In this document: positions 26,545 through 38,859 of the stretch, piece by piece | Numbering within the stretch: the first letter of the stretch is position 1 | Layout of the letters: each line of letters opens with the position of its first letter | Assembly (NCBI RefSeq): GCF_020882245.1 | Contig: NC_083598.1 | Coordinates: 87,797,714 to 87,861,713, forward strand | Direction: 5' to 3' | DNA from: Rhopalosiphum padi | Taxonomy: Eukaryota > Arthropoda > Insecta > Hemiptera > Aphididae | Length of the DNA stretch: 64,000 nt | Notes under the pieces: generated by a model | Told to the model about the DNA's origin: nothing | Database searches by the model: none | What the model saw: the letters and a program-made list of their open reading frames with translations, nothing else | Made by a program: the position numbers and the translations under genes

Positions 26545-29279
26545 TAGACACTAAATTCATTACAGCTATAGAACTTATGTACAATACTTGAGTGACAAGT
26601 TTACAAGGAATAACAATTATTTTATTGAAGGACAAACCACCATATTATGATGATTTACGGCGGAAACATTTCGTTCAAAAATTGTTGTGACTCGGACTAC
26701 GGCGAAACTATTACGTGGAAAACGAATGGCTACGGCCGCAGCTGTCCATTGAATGGCCGACGACCAACGTAAAATATCGTGGTTATCCGCTATAGCCACT
26801 CTACCACAGACTACACTGTAATTTTACTATACTGCTACACATCATAAGGAATAGTTATTTTTTAAATTATTTTATAGAACTAAGGAATTTTATTTTACCA
26901 TTTTTTGGTTGAAAATTGACACGGATTTGTAAATATAATGTGTATATTATATTCTATGTTTCGAAATATCATCTAAATAGCTTGCAATTTTTTTTTTCGT
27001 GGATATTTTTTCAATCAAAATACGCCAGACGAACTTCAATTATTTTGTATTCGTTTCATTTAGTTCTTAATCTAGAATATAAATATAAATATTAAATCTG
27101 TGTCACTAGACGAGAGCATTAGTAATTATACTACATAATATAAAATATAATAAATTATATGGAGTATCGTGGATGGCGATCGTTTTTGTGGAGGTAACTA
27201 TAATTGCTACAGCATACGAAATACCGTAGGTTTAAAATAGCTCGCTAAAAAAAAAATTTTTTAGATGAAACATTTATCGATAAAATCCGTTGAGGTTATA
27301 CCTACTCGAAGCAGTGCATAGAGGTAGGATGTAACGTATGCACATGCAAATTCGAATATATATTATTCACAGATTTTTCGTAGGAATAAACACGTTTCAT
27401 ACATCACAGGTACCTGTACAAACGCTGTTTAGAAACTAAAATTTATTTTATTTATCCATTTACAATTTACATACATATGATATTAAAATGTGGGTAGGAA
27501 ATCCTAGGGGAGTCTTGGTAAAATAATCATATAACGTACTGTTCGACGATTTTTAGTACATATAACACATTGACGTTAATTTATAAAAGCATAAGTACTA
27601 AAGTACATAATATTAATATATACATAAACAGTACAATATATAATGGCTATAATGTGTGTGATAATAGTGTAAATAGTATAATAACTATAACATATTATAA
27701 TAAAAAACTTTGAGATATAATTCTGAACTAAAACTTTAATTTTCCATTATAACTTTACAAAAAAAGTGTACAAGCCCGAGCAATCAACATTTTCTTCTTT
27801 GAATTAGCTCTGTGATAGATAAAAATATTATCATTTTTGTGTTAACTACGTTTTCAATTATAATTAGAAAAATGTCACTTGATATTTTTTGTTCTGAACG
27901 AGAATCCAAAATTGTTTTTTATAATTAATAGTTGTTTTAAAATAAGTTCCAACGGTTCTATTGTTTCTATATTATATAAGAATGAGGTGACTCATGTACC
28001 AGAACAAGGAATATGATCATTATTATTTAAAAGGGTAAATCTCCATTTCCTTGTATAGATATTATAAATTATAAAACACTCGATATTTTTATATATTTTA
28101 TGTTAAATATAATGTATGTATCAAAAAAAAAAAAAGTAACACGAGCTTTTTTTGTCAGGTTTACTGGATTTTTTTAGTCATAATTTATAGTTATTATCTT
28201 AAACTTTATTATACATAAATTTTTTATGTTATATTATTATATGTTCTTGCAATACTACTTCTTGCGTATTCGTTAAAAAATGTTATATAGATGTATACGC
28301 GTACGTTAGTACCTATAAAATCAACACAACATAATGTTATAACTATAGACGCAAATAAACGTGTATCGCGAACGATCGTTCTAAATAAATACGAACCATA
28401 TTGCTAAGTTCTTACATTATTGAGCATATTATTATACAGTGTTCAGTATGTTTTACATCGCGGACAGTACATAAGGTATATAATAATAATATTATTACAA
28501 AGCTATTATAAAGGCACTCGTATATTATTGTTGTTATTATTGTTATTTCTTATTTTTTTTTTTATTTTTTTTTTTTATCGATACCGGTGCCGGACGCGTC
28601 CCCTTGTCGTTTCTTAATCGATGGCGTTTGCCGTTTTGAAGGATTCACGTCGGATTCGATGACGACAACTCGATATCAATCAACCGTCATCGGTTTGTCC
28701 GCCGTCGACCGTAATATAATATCGTACGCATATAAATATATATATATATATATGTATACCGTACAACGCGCATTTGTTTTCGGTCATAAAACCGTCCGTC
28801 CGTCCGTCTGTACCGATTTAACAACGTCACCGCGACGGACCGTCGACGACCGACGCCGATCCCGCGGTTAGATACTATAATAATACTACAATATAATACT
28901 TCTCCAGCCATACGTTATTTATCTAAGTTTATCGTATTCGCGCTGTTTGGTGCAGTCGAATGTTTACCCAAAGGCTGTGCGGGTAAAAAATTATATTATC
29001 GTCTGTATTAAATATTAAATGGTCGATAATAAATATAATACGGTCGATCATTTGTCATCGTTGTTGCGTCGACCCTATAACGACGAACATGTATAGTTGC
29101 ACACGACGTCCAGAGATTTTCGGCTTTCAGACGAAAATTATAGTTACAAGCCGCGCGTCGGGGCGATGATTCCATCGTGTTCTTTTTGGAGCTGGTTTCC
29201 TTGAGGCTCGATTATTATTATATGTATATATTAACATTATTTTTGTTTTATATTTCAATATTAATAATTAACTATATAG
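26545..29279. other. Noncoding stretch with one CpG patch
   Basis: A minus-strand 60-codon ORF at 26617-26799 ends in an AATAAA-containing stop and starts near a weak tRNA A-box-like string (tggtagagtgg), but no matching B box lies at normal distance. A CpG-rich patch spans 28585-28870 and continues weakly to 29165. Otherwise AT-rich with nothing recognised. Confidence 0.4.
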
Positions 29280-29517
29280 GTGTTCAATCTTCATACCGCA
29301 CTCGATATAATAACATTGGCGTCCCAGTTGTTGAACAAGAAAATAAAATACGGACATTAGAAATTAACAACCCTGAAAAACACCCATAGTTTTGTTACAC
29401 GGTTTTGGTGCTGGTGTTGGATATGAATATGGTATGAACAATGAACATATACATTGAAAAAATATCAAATAATCGTAGACCTGTATAATAGATCTATTAG
29501 GATTTGGTCATAGTTCT
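29280..29517 (+). pseudogene. ABHD4/ABHD5-like alpha/beta-hydrolase exon remnant
   Basis: After an acceptor-like site (actatatag), the first frame reads VQSSYRTRYNNIG, then KIRTLEINNPE. After a one-base shift in an A-run near 29372-29377 it continues KTPIVLLHGFGAGVG. After further damage, pieces NRRPVY and IDLLGFGHSS follow. In ABHD4/ABHD5 (CGI-58) proteins these motifs occur in this order: the N-terminal strand, the HGFG oxyanion-hole loop, and the DLLGFGRSS segment. The Leu-Trp expected after GAGVG is lost, and stops separate the last two pieces. The GxSxG nucleophile elbow is not found downstream. The family normally acts in lipid-droplet lipolysis or N-acylphospholipid metabolism; this copy cannot make that enzyme. 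It keeps an acceptor at its 5' edge, so it looks like a decayed gene exon rather than a processed copy (inference). Confidence 0.6.
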
Positions 29518-32500
29518 TAGTCAAAATTCAGAAAGATTTTGAACATGTGGAACCTGTATAGATGATACGTACACAAATTCATATCCTAAAAGTAAATATG
29601 TAGTAGTAACTATGATAAAAATCAAAATACGATTTACTGCACACAAAGTTTGGATAATTAGTATAATCCACGTATGAATTAATTGACCAAAATCTAACGA
29701 AATTACTATTGCTACGAAATAAATTCTCAAACCATGACGTTAGATCAATCTTTATCACTAAAAAGACCAAAATACACTATTTTTCCGCCTATAAATGCTA
29801 TAAACTACAAAGTTCAGAATCAGAAATATTTTCGCATAATTATACATACGTAGCTACATTACGAATAAATGAATAAGAGGTGTATTATTATTGTATCATA
29901 ATACCCATAATATTACGTGGACTACAGAAAGAATACTTAAATGGAAAGTTGTAAAATATACGCGTTACTGCATTAGTGAAAAATATTACTCTGCATGAAT
30001 ATAATAATTATACAGTGTAGGTAGGCACTGTGTTACTTTTTATGTTATTGCAGCGGAAGAATTTACACGGCAATAAAGACTTCGTAAGTATAGTACTTAA
30101 CTAAATCATTGGTGAGCTTATAGTTATTTTAATTTTATCTTTTACGTTTGGAAAAAATTCAGTTAAAAATTAAAAGAATTAATTTAAGTACAATACAAAG
30201 GAAAAAAGTTAATCGGTTACTACACTAGAGTAAAATAATTAACTATATAGTTAATCATTACACATTTCTTAAGTTATTATTGTTTTATATTTCTATAGCT
30301 AAATATTATCAATCGACGTCAGTACATTTTTTATAATACACGCATTGTGATTCTTTTAAGAGTTCAAATAAATAAATAATTTAACATGGTATTTTTTTTT
30401 TTTTTTTTTGAACCCATTAATATTGTTATTTTTTCGGAGTCCTTATTATTGCTAAACAAATTATCCTTTAAATCCACTTGGAGTAACTTAGTGAAAAAAA
30501 ATTAAATATTTAAAACTTACCTTAATATTAATTAAACACAATTGTGTAGGTAATGTAAACGTAACTAAATTAGTTAAACCAGATAAAATATTATCTCATG
30601 TTACACTAAAATTAGTTAACTACATAATTTTTACAATTAAAAAATATTTAGTGTGATCTACTACATTATTTTAGAGTTAAAATACCTAGTAAATTAAAAG
30701 GAGTGGTCTTTTTACCAACCAATGTTCTTAAAAAATAAATAAGAAAGTGTGGGTGTATTTGTTCTTATAGCTGACAATATATTTTTATTTCTGATTAATA
30801 ATGTCTTGTGTTCTAATTCCTATCGATTTACACGATCACAAAACTATCAAGATCTATCGATAATACAAACAAAATCTCGTCACTTTTATAGCTTTGTAAA
30901 TACTAAATAAATAATATGTTAATAACTTTGTTTTCTATTATCGTACTATTAATAAATGAATTTTGCGAATAAATAACATATTTTTGAACGTAAAATTATC
31001 AGATTTAAAAGCAGAAATAGAATTATATTAAACCAAAGTCTGGGATATAAATCGTATCATAAAATTAAGAATTTTCTAATAAAAGAGCATTATATACATA
31101 GAAACTTAAATAAGTTTTAATATTAGTTATTTTTACACACTTTTATTTGATTAATTGGATTAAGTATGTTTTGTATTTATGACTCAAAAACTCGTTAATC
31201 TATTTCTTATTGGGAAAGACATGAACGAGTCTATTGAGTATATTTGTTTAGCACACATCCTTCACGAGCTCGTCGTATTTACGAATGATGTTAGTATGTC
31301 ACAATAACAAATTACTGATAATAAGAGTGTATAATATTTTGAAACTTTTTAGTCATAAGATAATTTTTTGATGTGAAAATGTAACAATAACTATTATACG
31401 TCTATACAACGATTACGTACAAATGTACAATCACTGCTGAGGTAGGTTGTAAGTATGTACCGATAGCTGATGTCTATAGATATCTCTGTATAACATATAT
31501 ATTATAGTTTGCATACACGTAATAAAACATTCAAGCCTATAATATCGTGAAAACTTCCTGCAAACTTCAATTATTAAATAATGGAATTTAACGGAAATCG
31601 GTTAAGTTATATATTATATACTCTATGGTTGCGACAAGGGCAAACGTATAGCTTACGTCGTTGTACTATTATAATAATGTATCTTGATGAACCGTTCGAT
31701 TACCGTCAAACGGGATGTGCGTGACACATTCAACGATTGTATGTTTGTAAATAGTCTATATATACTTATTATTATACTAAGATGACGTTAAACTGTGTAC
31801 GTAATTTATTCTGACGAAATGACATGTAAGTAGGTAGGTATAGCATTGTTTATTTTAGCTATTTTCATTGAGCATATTATACAGCCACGTGTATAATGTA
31901 TTAGAATGTAACCTGAAATAGGTAGATTTTAAAACATTTTAATATACAATATATTCGTGTTGGGACTAAATTATTTTTTTACGATCAAAGTCCGCAGATC
32001 CGTCGATAATTGCCCATAAAACGTGTATACAGCAGTTTTATATTTGACAATATATTTTGTGATTTGTGAATAGTATCTAATAAGTAAGTATAATAACGAA
32101 TACGGTGATTTTAAGACAACGGGTATCTATATAAAAACTAAAAAAAAAAACGTCGTAAAAACACGTCTGAACAAGAAAATCATGTCTGTAATAATAATAT
32201 ACGCTATACGCATATATAATAATATAGTTATCCAGATGCATTATAACGACACGCTAGCAAAAAACAATAAAATCGGACCGCACAAATAAAATGTACATAA
32301 ATAATTAGACGTACTAAAAACTAATTATAGTCATTAGCGATGATCAGCAATAAAAAATGACAATTGGCTACACCACACGTATATCTGCCAATAATGAATT
32401 CTTATTCCTTAGTGTAATGCTCAAGACATAAAGCACCAAAGCAACAGGTATCATCAAAATAAGCACATAAAAAAATTATTTTAAGTACTTACTAAAATTA

Positions 32501-32867
32501 ATGTATTTATAAATATTAAAATAAGTAATTTTAGCATCCATCTTTCTCGAAAAAGTGAAAAAAAACTAGTTAAAACTAAAAATAATATTATACAAAAAAA
32601 ACATCAAAATACAAAAAATGAGCACTTTCTAATTCCATATTAGAAATCGCATAGTGACATGACATAAATGTCTATAGCACTTTCTGCTAGATTAGCAAAA
32701 GCTTTAAATTACAAATTCTACTTCTTTGTTCTTACCAATTATCTACCAACCTTTTTTGTATAAAAATATACTTATATATACTATAGTCAACATAATATAC
32801 CCATGTGCTATTAGTGCTATTACACTTACGTGAAGTTATTACTATACATAAACATTTTGGTAAAGAA
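29518..32867. other. Noncoding stretch with a candidate microexon
   Basis: Just after the hydrolase remnant, KFRK- and EHVE-like strings near 29525-29560 may be its further decay. At 30054-30083 a 30-base microexon candidate is listed separately. A run of 18 T lies near 30392-30409. No other gene or element was recognised. Confidence 0.4.
30054..30083 (+). other. Candidate 30-base microexon
   Basis: Flanked by tttttatgttattgcag and gtaagtatag, both close to consensus. The length is 30 bases; frame 0 reads RKNLHGNKDF and one other frame is open. Its phase does not join directly to the Ig-like exon at 9466-9624 (that join gives a stop), so if real it belongs to another gene or follows a missing exon. 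Confidence 0.3.
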
Positions 32868-33046
32868 CAGTGGTTTTCAACCTTTTTGGGTACACGACTT
32901 CTTTTGATTTTGAAATCAAGTATACGGCTCCCATATGAATAATGTTAATAATACAATATTTTTATTTTTATTGATTATTATTGATAATAACCGACAACGC
33001 CTCGAGGAGCCTCGGGGAGCCGCGGCGTATAAGTTGAAAACCACTG
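32868..33046. mobile_element. hAT-like MITE, 179 bp
   Basis: The left end CAGTGGTTTTCAACC and the right end (reverse complement) CAGTGGTTTTCAACTT form inverted repeats of the CAGTGGTTCTCAA type seen in many hAT elements. The interior is short and noncoding, with a GC-rich palindromic piece (cctcgaggagcctcggggagc) before the right end. Flanking 8-mers gtaaagaa and gttagggt match only in part, so the target duplication has decayed. Confidence 0.65.
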
Positions 33047-33057
33047 GTTAGGGTATA

Positions 33058-33095
33058 ACCATTGATTATAAATACTAGTATTTATAATCAATGGT
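33058..33095. repeat. Perfect 38-bp palindrome
   Basis: Each arm is 19 bases (accattgattataaatact and its exact complement) with no spacer. It begins 12 bases after the hAT-like MITE. It could extrude as a cruciform or be a deletion-joined element end. Confidence 0.9.
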
Positions 33096-36000
33096 ATAAA
33101 TAATAAGACGACGAAGTTCGCCATATCACAGTGAACAAATTAAGAGTAGGTTCTTATATTGTATATATATATTATACTACTGACTACTGTATTGTCTTAT
33201 ATATATTAAATTTTAATTTCATAACGGCCAACTGGACCTAAATAATATCGAAAACATTATATGAATACAAATAAAAACATTACAAATAACAAGCGGATGA
33301 ATCATACTAATAATAATACATACAGAATATATAATGAATACAAACACACGTGTTTAGATATATCAAAATTATCCATATTATAAAAAATGTAGATTGCCAA
33401 TGCAAATTGTATTTACTGGGATAGGTTGTAATACGTATTAATCGCGTGTACACGATGGAGAAATAAATGCTCGAATAATATTATTATAAATTTCGTCGTT
33501 CGTAAAATGTAGTCAATTCCGTATCGAAAACAATCGATGAGTATTATCTCTAATGGTATTGAAATAACGAGGGCCAAAGCGAATTGTTGTTCGAGAGAAA
33601 CGTTATTGGTTTATATATATTACAAGTATTACACCACTGAGTCACGTTTATTATTGCGATTGGGCTACACGGTAGGTACCTATATATATATATATATATA
33701 ATGTACGACCGTATAAAACATATCGCAGCAAATATATAGGTTATTATTATATCGGTCGCGGGCCGTGGTACATAACATGTATACCTAAGGTTGCGTGCGC
33801 GAAACCACAAAACGATGATAACATCGCGGGGTACACGGTGTTATAATAAGAATAAGAATAAGATTATGGGAAACTAAAAGGCTACGCGATATTATGATTG
33901 GCCTCCACATACATGTGTGCAACTCGCACGCCGCACATTCGCGGTGCTTAAGCGCGACGACGAGAGACTTCAACAGGGCGCGACGCGATCGTCACGACAC
34001 CGCAGCAAATAATAAACACGTCTGTACAGCGCGTGCCCTGTAACTTTCAAGTTGTACGTACAAATGTACTACCCCCGAAGCTCTCGCAGCCAATTAGCCG
34101 CGTTCGCAACACACACACACACACACACACATTACGCATTGTAGGTACATGTACAGTATATTTTCAACGACTGAGGATATACCATAATATATACCTACGG
34201 ATTGTCTATACCGATTATGCCTTGTAATATTATAATCATTATTTACGTGTGTGTATAGTGCAAAACTGTAGTGTATAATATTATCTATTATTTACGTGGC
34301 GGTCGAATACACAATTGCTGCAATCGGTCGGTAAACCGTCGTTAAAAAATATGAATTACCATAGCGCGCCATATACTGCAGAGTGATTCGCCAAACAATA
34401 GTACACCCCATCTTTTTTTTACAGTGCGAACTTAGAGACCGTAATATTATTTTCGAATACTTGATATTTTTTTGTACCATTTAAAAAGTGTTACATACTT
34501 GAATACTTCTATTTTTCAAATGAAGCCTGCAACCACGTAGTTTTACTTTACATTTTAAGCAGATACTTTTTTTCAAAATCCCCTGTTAGTACTCTGTACT
34601 CTGAATAATTAAAGACCATGATACTGGTGAATGGTGACTGCACAAAAAAATTAAAATATATAAACATTTAATATAATATATGTTTAGTCGTATTCTTATT
34701 GGTTACCTAATACCTATTATTCAGACAGATATCACAAATCGTAAACTTCTAATAGTTTAATATAGTTTTCCTGCTATCATTTTTAAATCAATTGAAAAGC
34801 CAACAATACTTAATATCGTCCCTGTGTTATGAAAATCCATAGTTAAATTTTTTCGTAAATATAAGCAAAATAATATTACATAATAATATATTTTTTAACG
34901 ATTTAATGATCTTGAATAACCGCATTATAAAAGAAAAAAGTGGGTGAATATGCTTGGTGATTTAGACAATGTTTAATATAAAATATAAAATGTTGTAATT
35001 CGTTTTCTATCATATTATTATATATTGTACGGTCCACTGTATACCTAATAATAAATTAATAACCCTATATATTATTTTTGCCATAGATACCATGGATACT
35101 ATGACGAATATTTTATACACCTATAAATGGACATTATAACTATATGTACATATTATTATCTATATAAGTACGGTGGCGTATTGTCATGATATCCGAAATC
35201 GGATTGAAATCCATCGTCATCGTTAGCGGTGCATACTTTAGCTTTCGCGCACGCTTGCGTTTCGTTATAATAATATTACGATATAACACGATAGATATTA
35301 TTATTTATTACATTACTGTACTATTTATTTTGTTGTTATTACCTTTTAATTTTTTTTTTTTTTTTGTGGGCGGTCTAATTGATCCCAATTGATCGTATAC
35401 ACAAACACACACGCACACGCACACACGCACGCACACACATGCATACAATTTATATACAGACGGAGACCTTCGTATCGTAATCGTTTTATGTTATTATTAA
35501 CGCACGTGTGTCGCGTGTCAATAAAATTGTAAAAGTTACATTTTAAAAACCCATTATTTAATAACGCCACCCACGCAATTATATACGTTTGCGTTATTAA
35601 ATTATATTGCTGTCGTCCTCGCGCGGCAATAACGTCGTTGCCGTTTTCTCCGGTTTCGCGGGTACTACTCCGGCACACATTCAGTATATTATATTGCACG
35701 ACTTAATTTAAAATATAATAATATTATTTAGTTCGTATAGACGCGCAGTAATAACGGGCGTGAATTTGAACAATATAATCGACATTTTTACTAGACTATA
35801 TAATTGTATTATCTGCAATATATTTTAAAAAACAGTGTTGTGTAATATATATATATATATATATAGAATACTATGAAAACACTAGGCTAACTATACAATA
35901 ATATGTAGGTACATCATTGTTTGTATATAATTTAAAACACTTAGATATGGAATAATATTTGGGCTATAACTTAACTCATCCGTACTTGGTCATTTATTTA

Positions 36001-37988
36001 CTTTTTATATATTTATTTTATTATTCTGGAATCGTGGTTTATGACGCATAATAATATGCGGTAAGGGACATGATATAAACACTATATATTATATTCATTG
36101 CAGTTTTATGTATATTTATTAATTTTTCCGAACGCAATTGCGTGCGGTATAGGTAATAAGGTATACGTCACATTAAGACGAGTCCCTTAGACTTAAATAT
36201 ATATAAAATGATTATAAAAAGATATAAATTAAATACAGCCATTACATAAGTATAGGACCTGCGAAACTACTGAAAATAAATAATCAAGTAATCACGGCAG
36301 TAAATTTAAATTTTTATGAATATCTCCAATAAAATAAATAAATATTTCAGAATTAAAATCCATATGCTGTTCTTGTATAGGTATAACAAGTATGCCATTA
36401 AACCAGCATTATTGAATTATAGGTGGAATATGTTTGACTGCTGGAGTATATATACATACAGTTATTACTTATTAGTTTTAACATTACCAACGATTTATAA
36501 ATACAATAAACATCCTTATTTTTTATTGTGAATCTCTTTTATATTTCATAAAGCTCAATAAAATGTATCGTATAGATTTAAAAATCATAAAATACCAACA
36601 GGTATACTGAAATATAAAAAACAATTTGATAGAACAATAATAAATGTTTTTGCCATAAAACGTATTCACTTAATCGAATATTTATTATTCTTTTATTATT
36701 GACAGTTAATTTTATATCACAACCAATACATCATAAAATACAAATGGTTCCACTTTTACGAGAGTAATTATTTATTATTATTCCTTTAATATACCAACCT
36801 AACAGTCCTAAACACTATATAATATGTTAGTTGTACCTATATGTAAGTACCAGTTTTTGGACAAGTCTTGAGTATGGCCCGACATTTGAAAGGAAATGAA
36901 AAAATGTGACTGTTATTAATTATCATAGACTTGAAATACATCAAACGTAAGAAATTATCATAATATCATATACATTAACTATAAATAATAAATAATAAAG
37001 ATTCTATCATGTTAACAATACTTAAAGTTGTAATATTTCTGAAAAATTCTTAATACATTATACTTAGGTAGAATAGTAGGTTTGATTTATGTATTTACTA
37101 TATAAGGATATATTTTTAAAAAGTCTCAAAACGTGTAACAATATCTATACTATATACATATACAGATTCTATAGTATTGATGATTCACCTTTATGTGCGA
37201 GTGCTATGTTTATTTTCAGATTTCCGTTCTTTATGCATATTTAACATACATTTTTTATTCAAACAAACATTTTAATAAGTATACTGCAGGCAATAAATAA
37301 GACTTCTTTGAAATGAGCAACAAGAATAATAAAATTTAAAAAAAAATGTAATTTAAAAAATGGCGTTTCACAAACAGCATAATATTTAGTAGAAAACTGT
37401 AAATAAGGACCGTTAAATATCGATCTGTTTATAGTGTCATCGTAAAATCGAGCCGTTCAACGTAATAACTGAATAATATAATATAATATATTAAACCACA
37501 CGAATGAAGTATTTTTGATTTGACTAAAAAGTACATTGCATGGCATCTTGTTCGATAAACAAATATGTATCTACATAGACAAAAGAAAGATACGGTTTAG
37601 ACGAAAAGTAATCTCATCACTCCAAAATAGTATAGTCATAAGTATGGAGAAAGTATTATAGAAAAGGATTTTGCCTTTGGCTAAAGATAGGACAAATGCG
37701 TTCTTACCTATAAATACGATGATTTTTATTTATTTTTCACAATGTTTTACAGGTGCAATAATAAGAAGAGCCTGTAAAAATACAAAACTCTATCGACTAA
37801 ATACAATTATACGAACGAACGAAAACCTATTAATACCTAACCTATATATTCATATTGGTTACGCATCGCAAACGCGTAGTGCCTTTTGTCAAACACGTGC
37901 TGTCGATCTCTCCGCATTATAAATCATTATCATTAGGTAAATTTCTCGTAAGTCATAACATAACGAATACATTGTCTTATAACAGAAC
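33096..37988. other. AT-rich noncoding stretch with a CpG patch
   Basis: A CpG-rich patch covers about 33760-34130 and ends in an (AC) run. An acceptor-like tctttttttt-acag at 34413-34424 has no matching donor. A CA/CG-rich tract spans 35397-35445. An acceptor-like site at 37752 precedes an unrecognised open frame (37671-37922). No gene can be assembled. Confidence 0.4.
34109..34131. repeat. (AC)n microsatellite
   Basis: Eleven and a half uninterrupted AC units at the edge of the CpG-rich patch. Confidence 0.9.
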
Positions 37989-38414
37989 GTGTCGCGATCG
38001 ATATTATTCGATTACGGCCGCGAAATCTCGTCTTTTTTGCTACCGCGCGCATTTATATACTCGCACATGCGTCAAATGCCGCCCATAAGTCGCGCACGAT
38101 TCTCACGACGACGGTGTGTATTTTATATTATTATTATTATATTTCGTGTGAGTGCAGCATTGTGTGTCACGCGTGCGACAATGACAAGATATACGTGTGT
38201 GGCATCGGAGGCGCCTTACCAAATCCGTTTGTGCGTTTTTACCCGAAACACGTTTTACGTTTTAAAAACGACGACCGTTGACAATATAATGCAACGCGCT
38301 TCGGGAGAAAGGACCCGAGTGACGCGACGGCCGACCCGCGGTGGCGGCGCAAAGAAATGCAACGCAACGACGACGACGTGCAGTGTGATAATATATTACC
38401 TATATATTATATAA
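37989..38414. promoter_or_regulatory. CpG-rich island, possible promoter region
   Basis: Dense in CpG and free of long AT runs, in contrast to both sides. A 141-codon frame is open on the + strand but begins at GTG, is rich in Arg/Thr and matches no family I know. The minus strand has a donor-like gtaaggcg near 38210. With the TATA box 370 bases farther on, it is best read as a promoter-proximal island. Confidence 0.3.
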
Positions 38415-38433
38415 TATATATATATATATATTA

Positions 38434-38434
<1 letters not shown>

Positions 38435-38463
<29 letters not shown>
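38435..38463. repeat. (ATT)n microsatellite
   Basis: About 9.7 uninterrupted ATT units between the CpG island and the TATA box candidate. Confidence 0.85.
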
Positions 38464-38464
<1 letters not shown>

Positions 38465-38782
38465 GGTCGTAGTGGTATAGAGTATAATATAGTGTAGTGT
38501 ACTGTATATTTGTAGCAGTGTATTAGGTATTTATTTCTGCCAGTGCGCGTGAGAATTTATAACATATTATATAGGTAGGTACGCCTCCTGTACAATAATA
38601 TCGTGTGTTGACCGGCGACGGTGGCGGCAGCGAAAGGAATTTTCTTTCCTTTTTTCATTCTTTTTTTTTTTTTTTTTTTACCCCCATCCATTCATAACAA
38701 TACCGCACGCGTGTCGTAATAATAATAATAATAATAATATATATTTACACATACCTCCTTCGTTCCTCCATATTATCCTGCG

Positions 38783-38790
38783 TATATAAA
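38783..38790 (+). promoter_or_regulatory. TATA box of a candidate noncoding first exon
   Basis: TATATAAA lies 32 bases before a gccagtg initiator-like site at about 38815. The following 41 bases end at a consensus donor, which together make a compact promoter-plus-first-exon arrangement. Confidence 0.35.
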
Positions 38791-38815
38791 GTACACGCGC
38801 ATATATATACTCGCG

Positions 38816-38856
38816 CCAGTGATCGTCGCTGCTGGTCGTCGTCGTCGTCGTGCGAT
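38816..38856 (+). other. Candidate noncoding first exon with GTAAGT donor
   Basis: Runs from the initiator-like site to tgcgat|gtaagtgt (donor at 38857). It carries a gtcgtcgtcgtcgtc run and no ATG before the donor, as expected for a 5' UTR exon of a gene whose coding exons lie downstream, perhaps beyond the window. The acceptor it joins is not identified. Confidence 0.3.
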
Positions 38857-38859
38857 GTA

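Noticed and set aside
26690..26815. tRNA-derived SINE on the minus strand
   Set aside because: An A-box-like string and a one-mismatch B box are about 108 bases apart, far beyond the normal spacing, and no tail was seen.
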